A stretch of 64,000 nucleotides of DNA, taken from NCBI GenBank assembly GCA_001599815.1, contig BCIA01000008.1:806001-870000 (forward strand), read 5' to 3'. Below the pieces are notes generated by a model. That model saw nothing but the letters and a program-made list of their open reading frames with translations. It made no database searches and was not told where the DNA came from. The translations under genes were made by a program, and so were the position numbers. Shown here one piece after another: positions 32,298-43,121 of the stretch (the stretch's first letter is position 1; every line of letters begins with the position of its first letter). This DNA is from Furcasterigmium furcatum. Taxonomy: Eukaryota > Ascomycota > Sordariomycetes > Glomerellales > Plectosphaerellaceae.

Positions 32298-33663
32298 ATG
32301 ACCGCCGACGATACTGTGACCACGGGTGCCGATGCCCTCAACAACGGCGTCGCGAAGATCAGTGTCGACGACACCAAGGCAAAGACCAAGAAGCTCTCGC
32401 TGGCATCGCAGAGCGTCCATGCCGACGACCACATCAGCATCCACCGCGCCATCGCGCCGGCGATGCACGTCTCGACCACGTTCAAGTACAACCGCGACCC
32501 TGATGAGCTGCGCAGCTGGGAGAACACGGATGTGAGTCGACCTCTTCACTTGGATGCAAATAGACATGGCTAGAAGAGACATCTGACACCCTCAGCCCGC
32601 CGCCCCCCTCGACTCGCACATCTACTCCCGCGACTCGGCCCCCAACACCACCCGCCTCGAGGCCATCCTCACCTCCATCCTCAACGGGCCCTCCCTCACC
32701 TACGCCTCCGGCCTCGCCGCCTTCCACGCGATCCTCGTCCGCCTCAACCCGCGCCGCATCGCCATCGGCGACGGCTACCACGGCTGCATCGGCATCGTCC
32801 ACATGATGACCCGCCTCACCGGCCTCGAGGCCCTCCCCCTCCCGGCCCCCGACGACCCCGCCGGCGACGCCGTCTGGTCCCGCCTCCAGCCCGGCGACGT
32901 CATCCACGTCGAGACCCCCGTCAACCCGACCGGCGAGGCCCGCGACCTCGCCTTCTACGCCGCCCGCGCCGCCGAGCGCGGCGCCTACCTCACCGTCGAC
33001 GCGACCTTCGCCCCCCCGCCGCTGCAGGACCCCTTCGTCCAAGGCGCCGACGTCGTCATGCACTCCGGGACCAAGTACTTCGGCGGCCACAGCGACATGC
33101 TCTGCGGCGTGCTGAGCGTCGCGCCCAAGCACGCGGAGGGCGAGGGGAGCATGTTCGCGGGTTTGAAGGGGGACAGGCTACTGCTGGGCAGCGTGATGGG
33201 CTCGATGGAGGGGTGGCTGGGCGTGCGGTCGTTGCGGACGCTGGAGCTGCGGGTGCGGCGGCAGGCGGATAGCGCGGTGAAGCTCGCGGAGTGGCTGGAC
33301 AGCGAGGCCAAGCGGGAGGGCAGCGCGGTTGCGAAGGTCGTGGAGCGGGTTGCGCACGCGAGCCTGCAGGAGGGCGCCGGGGAGGAGGGGTCATGGCTGA
33401 CGCGGCAGATGCCCGGCGGGTTCGGGCCCGTGTTCGCGATCTGGATGAAGGACCGGGAGGTTGCGCGGAAGCTGCCGAGCAAGCTGGACCTGTTCCATCA
33501 TGCTACGAGCCTGGGCGGCGTGGAGAGCCTGGTGGAGTGGAGGAGGATGAGCGACAAGACGTGCGATGAGAGGCTGATCCGCGTGAGTGTTGGCGTTGAG
33601 GGATGGGAGGACCTCAGGGATGACTTCATCCAGGGGTTCGAGGCGCTCGCGGCCGAGGCTTAG
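32298..33663 (+). CDS. PLP-dependent transsulfuration enzyme, cystathionine gamma-synthase type
   Basis: Exons 32298-32531 and 32596-33663 (64-bp intron) encode 433 residues. Family landmarks of the Cys/Met-metabolism PLP enzymes are present: SQSVHADD near the N-terminus, STTFKYNRDP, YSRDSAPNTTRLE, the cofactor-stacking region LTYASGLAAFHA, HVETPVNPTGE, and the Schiff-base lysine in MHSGTKYFGGHSD (about residue 260). The enzyme should join an activated homoserine ester to cysteine, or cleave cystathionine, in the cytosol. Fungal relatives include both Str2-type synthases and the less studied YHR112C type; the compact length and the SAPNTTRLE form leave that choice open. The ATG at 32298 is the first in frame after the probable leader intron. 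The second exon is extremely GC-rich. Confidence 0.9.
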
Positions 33664-33858
33664 GAGGAGATGTCACGGGGTAGTGGTTCAGTAGGCAATG
33701 GTGTGCTTTCGTCTAGATAGAGAACGTCGTAGAGACGTCTGATTGTCGTGTTCTCATTATCATCATGCAATCGATCCCCTGATGCAACAGTCTACTCTAT
33801 ACCAGTTCGTCATCGAGCTTCTCCCAAAGAGTTTGGCAGTTCCGTCCAGTCCGTCTCC

Positions 33859-35371
33859 TTAGAGAGGAATGGTCAGTGATCCATCCGCATTCAGCTTGTC
33901 CTGAATCTTGTAGCGATTCGACTTCAGACTGTCCAGAGGTTAGCAGTTGAGCCAAGCGGCGGAGCACTCCCTGGGACATACGTGAAGTGGAGGGTGCCGA
34001 TCACCATGGTCCTGCAGGCATCGCAATACCTCTGGAACTTGTCAAGAAGGACAGTATCATGCTCCAGGGTCTTGGCAAACTTGGTCGTTGCTGTGTCCAT
34101 GGTGGCGATGCTCTCGTCGAGCATCTTCATCGTCCTGTTCATCGCTCGCTGGACGTCGGTATCCCTGTCCATCAAGGAGGTGATCAGGTTGATGACGCAG
34201 TCGGTTTTCTGCAAGGAATCATTAGCTGGGAGAGTCAGTGAGTGCCCCGAGGGGGAAGGACTTACGAGCTCTTTCCTGAGCGAGAGGGGGTCGTTGAGAC
34301 TGAAACATCGAGGTTAATTCGACATGGCGCTTTGGTGAAGGACCGGACAGAGGAGCACCACGGCCCCCACGAGTCTCCCGATTCGAAAGAAGATAACTTA
34401 CATGATGACACCCATGTTGGTCTCGTCCCAAACAACCGGAACAATCTTGTCGTGCCATTCAACAGGGATGGAATCGCCGATGGCGAGCCTGTAGTCCGTC
34501 AGCCAGGGAGAACCATGGGGAGACCAACTCAACAACAGGAGTGAAACTTACTCAGCAAGGGCGCAGATCGAGTAGACAGCCGTGGTGTCCAGACGAAGCT
34601 GGATGTACTCCTCGTAGCTCGGCACGTATCCCTCCATCCTCATCTTCTGCTCCCGTCCGCAGGACTCGATGAAGTCCTTGACCTTGGTGAGGAAGATGTT
34701 GCACTGGGCTATTCCAGAGAATCAGCAACTGCCTCTCTCAATTCACGCGACAACCTCAGAGTGACATACCAGGCGTGAAGAACATCTTGAGCCGCTTCGA
34801 GAAGGGCTCAATGACGCCGTTGATGCTGCAGATCTCGACGTCCGCGGGGATCTCGTGCGATCCATCCCCGAGAAACTTCTCGAAGATATGGATGGTGTCG
34901 GCACGGTACTGGTCGGCCCGGGTGAGGTTGTCGGCGAGGTCGTACTCGCCGGTGTCGACGGCGTCGTCCCACAGGAACAGCCAGATGATGTACATGGAGA
35001 GCGTCTTAAGCGTCTCCCAGTCCACATGCGGGAACCAGCTATTTACAGTAAGAATTTCGATTTGCCAGAGAATTGAAAGGGCGCCATACTAGGCAATGAA
35101 GAGCGGAAGGTCTTGGTCCTTGTGCTTTGCCTGGCGTTCGGGGGGATCCATGCTGCGCGCGGCGGTCAGCGGAGTTCAGCGTCGAGCGGGCCGCGACAAC
35201 TCACGTAGTGATCAGCTGGTTGACAAAGAGAACCAGCTTGTCGTAGTTCTTGTTCTTGTCGGGCGCGGGCCATTGTGCGAAGTACGGCAGAAGGTCGGGG
35301 ACGTGAAGCTCCTGGCCGCGCAGGGCGTTCACGAAGATCGAGCCCAGGTTCTCGGCCTGGACAGCGGGCAT
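33859..35371 (-). CDS. Class I terpene synthase (sesquiterpene-cyclase type)
   Basis: Eight exons (35371-35205, 35152-35090, 35038-34770, 34708-34552, 34488-34402, 34299-34266, 34208-33982, 33928-33859) join in frame to 357 residues, the usual size of fungal sesquiterpene synthases. The aspartate-rich metal motif is LFLWDDAVDTGE (DDxxD, about residue 92) and the NSE triad is complete as LNDPLSLRKE (NDxxSxxxE, about 236). A phosphate-binding Arg-Tyr pair appears near the end as NRYKIQ. Such enzymes ionise farnesyl or geranyl diphosphate with Mg2+ in the cytosol and cyclise the cation. The product skeleton cannot be predicted. No P450 or prenyltransferase is adjacent; the ABC exporter and Zn2Cys6 regulator 2.6-10 kb away are possible partners. 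Confidence 0.94.
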
Positions 35372-36635
35372 TGTTGCAATCAGAGAGCGTATATCGGAAA
35401 GCTGGTGTTGTTGTGCGGTAGCGCAAATGTGTGTTGTGAAAGAGAACACGAGGTTACAAGCAGAAGAAGAGCGTCGCTAAATAGCTGCCGGAAAGGGCCC
35501 GTGGAAGTGAATGAGGAGCGGCGGGCGATACATTCCGCCTTAGGCACGCCATCTCCGGGGGCAGGATCCAGGCGCAAACTTATGGGAATATAGGTACCGA
35601 GAGATCGGTGATTCACCGTTGTAATGCAGATATCTCGCAGCTGCCGTCAGGACGCTGGGAACCTCCGAGATGGTCGAGGTGGCCGACTGAGTCGATACCC
35701 CTGCACCGCTCTGCTGGGACCAGCTCCGATTGGGGCCGGCCAAGGCCTGCTTCCATGTTTCCAACGGCTGACAATAGGTCGCCTGCATGAACCGAGAGGA
35801 GGGGTCCTGCAGAGCCGTTGATAACGGTCAGAATGTCTTCTCCCAGACGACGGGCCGCGCACGTTGTCAGTCGGTTTGTGGAACGCAGGATGACTGCAGC
35901 GCCTTTCAGGGAACTAAGCGAAGCTGCGGCCTCCTACATACGAAGCACAGATAGAAACGGGGTAAGGGATGCAAGGAAGTGTTGTCAAAGGCGGGGGGAA
36001 ACATCCATGCATTGATGCTGATTTGTAGATATGCTCGAGCTACGAAGAGGGGATTCTGCGAACAGGGGCCACGCCCGCTCCTCCGTGGGACGGTGTATCG
36101 CGCAACCCCGAGCTGCTTGGCGGCGCGGGGTCTGGTCTCGCCGTCGTCCGGCATCAATAGTTGATCGGCACAATAGACAGTTGTCCTATTGATGCCCGAG
36201 GGCCGGTCGGTGGCTGGTTGTATGTGTACGGCCAGGCCAAGACATGATGCAGCGCTCGCTCCTTGCTTCCACCTTCCGCCGCAGGACAATACCCCGTTCG
36301 GAGGCGAGCCAAGTGCGGCCGGCTCGGATGACATGCGACGCGGCGGCGCTGAGATCATGCCGCTGTCCGTCTCCCTTGCGGCGATCAAGTAGGCCCAGCC
36401 CGAGGTGTCACACCGGTAGTCTCCTGGCTCGTGAAACTGTGTGGAAGCTCTGGGGAAGAGTAGGAGCCTTCGGAGGTAGGACAAGCCCATCCTTAAAAAG
36501 GCGTCAAGGCGGGCCGAGGTTTGTCCCACGGGAATGCCGGTGGTGCCGGTGGTGCGTGTTTGAGGCAGCGAAGCCACCGTTTCCCTGGCCAGCCCACACC
36601 GCTCTGAGATTGGTTTGCCTTGCAGGTCTCGGCGC
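35372..36635. other. Intergenic
   Basis: Upstream of the terpene synthase. The 250-codon minus-strand frame at 36658-35906 has no motif, a skewed composition and no family resemblance. Nothing annotated. Confidence 0.55.
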
Positions 36636-37421
36636 TCAGGTGTCCTGCTCCTTGACAAGCTCGGTGATTGTCACAATCTCGTAGCCGCGGCGCTTGATCT
36701 CCGGCAAGACCTTCCTCAGCATGGGCACCGTCCAGCTCCGCCTGTCGTGGCAGATGATAATGGCCCCAGGGCGCAGCATGCTGAGGATGTGGTTCGCATT
36801 CAGCCGCGGCCAGCTGATCTGGGGGTCATGCGGGTAGATGCTGCCCAGGACCAGCCTGTAGCCCAGCTTATCGACCAGCCGGCGCATCCTGTCGCTGAAG
36901 AAGCCCGAGCCGGGCCGGAAGTAGTTGTCCGGCATCGGCAGGTCCTCGTAGTCGTAGATGTTCTTGATCTTGTTCCGGACCGTCCGGATCTCGTTGTCCA
37001 GGACGGCGTCGGAGAGGGAGCGCGAGGGCTCGTCGTGCATCGCGTGGTTTCCGAGCTCGTTGCCGTTCCGAATGACCTCGCCGAGGATGTCGAGCCGGCC
37101 CTCGACCTGGGAGCCGATGACGAAGAAGGTCGCCTTCGCGTCGTTCTCCTTCAGCAGCTTGACGATCTCGCTGGTGTGCTGGGACGGCGCGTCATCGATG
37201 GTCAATGCGACGATCTTCCGCTTCGTGTGGATCTGCCAGAGGACGTCGGGCCATCGGTGCTCGAAGTGGTTGATGACGAACTTGGGCGGCTTGTAGATGA
37301 TGTAGAAAGGGACGACGAGGAGGAAAACGAGGCAGACAAGAGCGATCAGGGTCGACATTCTGTTTCGGCGGGCTCTTCTCCTCAGCTTTGTGGGTAGACG
37401 GAAGATCGGAAAGCGCGCCAT
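36636..37421 (-). CDS. Membrane-anchored polysaccharide deacetylase (NodB domain)
   Basis: Single exon, 261 residues. A basic N-terminus (LRRRARRNR) precedes one membrane helix (about 24-42, IALVCLVFLLVVPFYIIY), giving a type II topology with the catalytic domain in the secretory lumen or outside. The NodB fold shows the metal and base motif TIDDAPSQHT (about 74), the second metal motif LGNHAMHD (about 120, HxxxHD), RPGSGFFSD (about 166) and a late HDRR motif. Carbohydrate-esterase-4 enzymes of this kind remove acetyl groups from chitin oligomers or other N-acetylglucosamine polymers. The second aspartate and both histidines are present, so activity is expected. It lies between the terpene synthase and ABC genes with no evident link to either. 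Confidence 0.93.
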   Translation of the reverse strand: MARFPIFRLPTKLRRRARRNRMSTLIALVCLVFLLVVPFYIIYKPPKFVINHFEHRWPDVLWQIHTKRKIVALTIDDAPSQHTSEIVKLLKENDAKATFFVIGSQVEGRLDILGEVIRNGNELGNHAMHDEPSRSLSDAVLDNEIRTVRNKIKNIYDYEDLPMPDNYFRPGSGFFSDRMRRLVDKLGYRLVLGSIYPHDPQISWPRLNANHILSMLRPGAIIICHDRRSWTVPMLRKVLPEIKRRGYEIVTITELVKEQDT

Positions 37422-37966
37422 TGCCTCTGGATACCAGCCATCAAGGCCATAGATGGAGAGAGAGGGTGAGAAGCGAGAGACGTGTCGGCATGATGGTGTT
37501 TTTGATGGGAGCGTTGGATTGAAACATTACGAGGAGCAAAAGGTCGAAGCTTGGATCGTCCGGGAGCGCGTCAGGGGTCTCGAGGTCCGCGGCCGCTAGC
37601 CGGATTAGGGTTAGCGTAACTGTGCTCAGGGGCTTCCTCAAGTCTGACCCTCGGGCCTCGCCCCTGAATGCCACACCAGCAGCTCACCTCCAGTACACGC
37701 ACGGTTCTTCACCAAAGTCATCGACGAGAAGCTACAATTTCTATCTTATTCTATACACCGAAAGTTTCTTTCCTCTTCGCCGGGTTTATTACAGGTAAGA
37801 CTCCATGGGGTGTGAGGTGAAGGCAGAAGGATGATCGTCAGCTGCATCCCGGCATGGCGTGGGAATGCTTCGTCTTCGCATCCCCCAAGTCATGCGGAAA
37901 CCGTTGCATAGCGTCCCAGCGTCTTGATCCATATTCCTCACGATTCCCACCCTCATGAGGCAGAAG
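37422..37966. other. Intergenic
   Basis: Upstream of the deacetylase gene and downstream of the ABC transporter gene. No feature seen beyond C/T-rich leader-like sequence. Confidence 0.6.
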
Positions 37967-40900
37967 TCACGCAACGCCAGCGCCGTCCAGTCTCTGCGCC
38001 TCGCACATCTTAGCATACGTGCCCCCCTTCGCCACCAGCTCGCCGTGCGTCCCGGCCTCCACGATCTTACCCGCGCCGAAGACGAAGATACATTTCGCGT
38101 CGCGGACTGTCGAGAGGCGGTGCGCCACCGCGATGGTGATCCGGTCCCCAGACGACGCGGCCTCCATCAAGGCGCCCTGGACGAGCTTCTCCGACTCGGT
38201 GTCCAGAGCGCTTGTGGCCTCGTCCAGCAGGAGCACATTAGGCTTACGCACCAGCGCCCGGGCGATGGCGATACGCTGCCGCTGACCTCCCGAGAGCTGG
38301 CTGCCGCTCGTCCCGCACGGCGTGTCGAGGCCCTCGGGCAATGACGACACGAAATCCCATGCGTTGGCCGCGCGACACGCCTCTTCCAGCGCGTCGTCCG
38401 GTGCCGTCTCCGCCGCGCCCAGGTTGGGCACGCCCTGCGAGATATTTTCGCGGATCGTCCCGGGAAAGAGCGTTGGTTCCTGCTGCACAAAGGCCACATG
38501 ATTGCGGTATGTCAAAGGGTTGATGGACGAAAGAGACGCGGACGAGTCGATGGTGATGGAACCGCTTGTCGGGTCGTAGAATCGCTCCAATAGCGATATC
38601 ATGGTACTCTTTCCGCAGCCCGAGGCGCCCACAAAGGCCACAAACTCGCCTCGCTGGATCTAGAAGACGATGTTAGGCCATGGTTCAGTTTCTAACTGCA
38701 AGGTGCCAGTCATGTGTCATCGTCCTCAGCAGCGAGGGGGAGACTCCCTCAGAGCCAGAGATTTACTTACAGAAAGAGACACGCCCTTGAGAACTCGGTT
38801 GGATGGTGCCAATGGATACGAGAATTGCACGTTCTGGAAGTCGTAGGAGGAGCATCCGTGCTCTGGTCCTGTTTTACGGTTGTCGTCCGTCTCGAGGATG
38901 GTCCCATTGAGCCCTTGAAGCCAGAAGTAGTAGTTGGCCGCTTGATTCGCCTTGGTAAAGCCTAGGTCGTGTTAGTTACTCCATGTCTCATGGTGGTTTA
39001 AGTCACCTCTGAACGTACTGCTGGCAAAACTGAAGGCCAGCGCGGTGGCTTGGCCGGAAAAGTAGACACCCATGAAGGACACGACAAATTGGTAGAAGTT
39101 GATCTCCCCATCGTTGATCAACTTCGATCCCCACCTGTTCACATATTCGGTCAACGACTGGGCCTCTCTATGATCCTGAAACGGCCAGGAAGCAAAGACT
39201 CACCAGAATCCCAAGGCCAGAACGAAGTACTCGACGGACTGCGTGAGAGAGAACCATGCCATCATATGGAACATGGGCCCGCTGGTCTGGGAGACAGCGC
39301 GGTTCAGCTCGTCGACGTACTTTCTCAGCACGGTGCTCTCAATGGCAAGCGAAGAGACGGTGCGAATTGCCATGACCGCCTCTGAAGCGACCGAAGCGCT
39401 GGCCGACAGCTTCTCGCCCATGTCCTCGTCCAGCTTGGCCTCGAGCCTGACGCGCGCATAGCCGCCGAGCATGATGGGTGGCAGGCCGGCGAAGACGCCG
39501 ACCAGTCCGAGTTTCCAGGATACGGCGATTGCCAGGATGCTCGACGCGACGATGTTGATCGCGGACATGAGGATGATGGAGACGGTGAATCCCATCAGTT
39601 CCAGCATGGCCTGCGGGTAAGAGTCGAGCCGGCTGATGAGCGCGCCGACGGTGTTCTCGGGCCGGTCGAAGAACCGGAGATCCTGCCGGAGGAAGGATTC
39701 CAGGATTTCCCGTCGCATCTTCCTGTTGAGAGTCTAGAATGCAGCACGCTCGGTGTCAGTATCATGATGCGAGGGTCGGAAGTGGTTTCCACCAACGGGG
39801 GGGAACCATGGAAGATCGCACCTGTGCAATTGTATTGGTCGCCCATCCCATGATGAAGTAAACAACGAGAATACCGAGCGACATGACGAAGAACATCAAT
39901 GCGATGAAGTTGCCGCGAGCGACCATGTCCGGAGAGGTAAAGACGCTCATGATGTTGCCCAGCAAGAGCGCTTGGCCAGGGTTGACCGCAGCTGCGAATG
40001 ACAAAGTTGTGAGAAACTGGAACGCGCCGAGCTCCGAGCTGAGAGCACTTCTCAGCTGAATAGGGGGGCTCACCTCCTGCAACGCACGTAGCTGTTGTGA
40101 CCGCGAACCAAAGCCAGAGGTCGGGTGTCCCTCTCAGAAGCTTCCATATGTTGCGGATGATCCCAGACCTCTTGTACAGGTCGTGGTCTTCCCGGTCTTT
40201 GAGCGCCACCGCCTGTTGCTCCTCAGCCGTCCGGATCTTGGTAAGAGATGGTGCGCGAACAAGAAAATCATCTTCCTTCTCCGAAGCCTCGCTGGACAAG
40301 CTTGTACCATCCAGGCCACTATTCTTCTCGAGGTTAGCCGGCGTGAGGTCCTGGGCCTTGACGAGCGTAGCGTAGATGCCGTTGTGCTGAACCAGCTCTT
40401 CGTGACGCCCCTGTTCCATGATCTTTCCCTTGGACATAACCACAATATTGTCCGCATTGCGGATGGTCGCGAGCTTGTGAGCGATAACAATGGTTGTACG
40501 GTTTGCGGACGCGCTATCGAGAGCCTTCTGGACAATACCTTCGGCGTGCGGGTCGAGGGCGCTGGTAGCTTCGTCCAGTAGTAGAATCTTGGGCTCTGAG
40601 ATGACACTACGGGCGATAGCGATTCGATGTTTCTGCCCACCGGAGAGAAGACCGCCCCTTTCGCCGATACGTGTATGGTACCCCTGCGGCAGGCTCTGGA
40701 TGAAGTCGTGTGCGAAGGCAAGCTTAGCAGCATCTTGGACGCGCTGCATTTGGTCCTCTTCCGTTGCTGTCTCCCACCTGGTGCCGACGAGGCCGTTAGC
40801 GATATTCTCGAACACGCTACCGTTGAAAAGCACGGGTTCCTAATTGCTTTCGTCAGAGAGACGTCTCTTAAGTTTGATGCACTTGGGTGTCTTACCTGTT

Positions 40901-42581
40901 GAACTAGACGGGCGTTGGTCCGCAGCCACTTGAGGTTGATCTGACCGATATCCTTGCCATCCAAGAAGATGGTACCAGCGCCTGGATTGTACCACCGTTC
41001 CAGAAGGCCGATGACTGTGCTTTTCCCTGAGCCGGATGGTCCCTTTGCACACGCTTGATTAGAGACTTCTCCGTTATACACAATCGGAAATTACTCACAA
41101 CCAGTGCAGTGACTTTGCCTGCGGGGATATTCAAGGTAAAGTCCTCTAAGACAGCAACATCAGGACGCGTAGGATAGCTGAAGCTGATGCCGTGCAGATC
41201 AATAACGCCGGCCATTTCTTCGGGCTTATCTCCGCACTCGTCGAAGGGATTTATCTCGGATGCCCTATCGATCAAGGAGAACAGCTCCGAGGCTGCGGTT
41301 GCGGCGCGGCTGAAGGTGACCATGTTTGGCGTCACTTGCATGACGGTATTCGCAGCCATAATAACAGAGAAGAGAACGCTGCCGTCTCTGTCAGTCCTTA
41401 GGTCTTATGGCGAACCTGGAGTTTGCCTTTTGGGTCTCGAGAGGATTGATACTGACGTGAAGACGGTTCCTAGGTCGGAAATCTCGCCGCGGTCCAGCAT
41501 GGCGATGCCTTGCCAGAAGGCCAACCCCATGCCGGCGTACACAACAAAATACTGCCCTCCAAAGACGATACCGTAAAGCTTGTTCTTTTTCATTCCCTTT
41601 GTGTACGCATCAAGGAGGTAAGAGTCGTACTCGGCCATCACCCTGGGTTGAAGGCTGAAGGCCTTCAGGGTCCGGACTCCTCCGAGGACGCTCTCGGCAT
41701 AGCTGCCAGCCTGGGCATAGACCTGCAGGATCGTCGTCTCGATCTTGGCATCGATGCCGCCGGCAGTGCCGAGCACAATGAGCAGAGTTGGTACCATGAA
41801 GATGAGGATCAGAGTCAGCTTCCACTGCGAGACGAACGCGATCACGAATGCCGCCACGAAAGTCGAGATGGCCTGGATGACGATGCCGAGTTTCTCTGCA
41901 ATGCCGGACTGGATCAGCTTGCCGTTCGTAGTGGCCTGCTGGGATATAGAACCAGAGATTCCCTGGTCGTAGTATGCGATTTCCTGGCTCAAGGCCGCTT
42001 GTAGATAACTTCGTCGGACGTTCCGGGTCAGGTAGTATGCCACATAGGTGAAGAGGGAGGCGTAGATGTAGGTAGCCAGGAGCCGGACGATACCGATGTA
42101 AACGAAGTACAGGCTTTAGTCATTTTAGTATGTGATTCTTTCCAATGTCTGGGGTCAATGAAGGATGGTGTTCTTACGCCGACGTCCGCACGGCGGACAT
42201 GAAATCGTCCGGGATCGAGTCTGCATCGCTGAAGCTGAAGTCACTCAGCACGGTCAAGAAATGTCCAATGACCAGATTGACCATGGCGAGAGCGACTCCA
42301 GACACGACGGCAGCGATGCAGGCGATCAACTCGAGAACGTAAAGTCTGGTATCGCCGAAGGTAAACACCCTCTACAAGATAGGCCCAGCTCATTAGCCAT
42401 TGCCGCATCGATGGGACACGAGGCAGCGCAATTCCCCGACCAGACCTACTAGGAAGCCATTGGTTCCTTTCTTCTTCTCGGCCGAATCGTTTTCTTCTTT
42501 CTTGGGTTCGATTAGGGTTTGAGCATCGTTGGCCGGTTCGATACTTTTCTCGCCCTCTCGAGGTTCCGCAGCATCTGACAT
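37967..42581 (-). CDS. Full-size ABC transporter, ABCB/MDR type
   Basis: Eleven exons (42581-42450, 42371-42178, 42113-41457, 41378-41099, 41042-40896, 40839-40074, 39991-39822, 39733-39204, 39134-39007, 38961-38771, 38659-37967) join in frame to 1295 residues in the order TMD1-NBD1-TMD2-NBD2. NBD1 has Walker A GPSGSGKST, signature LSGGQK and Walker B ILLLDEATSALD. NBD2 has GASGCGKST, LSGGQRQR and VLLLDEATSALD. Both His switches are present (VIAHKLAT, AVAHRLST). Two six-helix membrane halves surround them. Fungal ABCB proteins export lipophilic drugs, peptides or metabolites from the plasma membrane or vacuole. The gene shares a 540-bp divergent promoter with a Zn2Cys6 regulator, the usual layout for regulator-controlled efflux, and may export the product of the terpene synthase (inference). 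Confidence 0.95.
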
Positions 42582-43121
42582 GTTGGATGCGCCGTGAAGT
42601 GTAAGAAAGGGGTAAATGAGTGGACGATTGGCGTAAGCTGTCGAACTTGCCGGATCAGATTAAATAGGGTGTCGAGGACAAGGGAATCAATGAGAAGCAA
42701 AAGTGGTCAGGAACTGTTTGAGCCAGAAAGGGAGACATGCCCGGACTTTGACTTTTAAACGTCAGGAGAAATGGGCAGTGCTTGATAGTACGCGTACGCG
42801 TAAGTTTCATTTTTGATTTGCAATTATCTCGGTATCTTGGAGGCTGCCAACGCCCGATTCCAGATAGTTGCCATTGTCATCTCGGCCCCCCCTCAGAGTG
42901 CCACGTAGGGAGAGCCACGGAAGGCGGAGCCAGTGAAGGCGCGAGCTCCAACGCCAAGACACCGCTTTGGAGTCGTTGGGGTTCGGTGCCTCGGTCACAC
43001 CGGGGCTCCGAGACTTCCGGATGACGCCGCCACATCTTCGGTCCCCAACGTCCTCTCCCAGGCTCCGACGCCTCTGCCTCCCTACCCTTGCACAAGTTCT
43101 TGACCTGCAGACAGATTCCCA
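42582..43121. promoter_or_regulatory. Divergent promoter, ABC transporter / Zn2Cys6 regulator
   Basis: 540 bp between the two start codons. It contains CGGggctCCG at 43001-43010, an inverted CGG pair of the type bound by Zn2Cys6 dimers, 112 bp before the regulator's ATG. One such site can arise by chance. Confidence 0.5.

Noticed and set aside
32482..33132. 216-codon minus-strand frame over the PLP enzyme
   Set aside because: Almost only Gly, Val, Glu, Asp and Ala; an antisense artefact of codon bias.
35906..36658. 250-codon minus-strand frame upstream of the terpene synthase
   Set aside because: No motif, mixed non-fungal-like residue use, overlaps the 3' end of the deacetylase gene, and is broken by no plausible introns.
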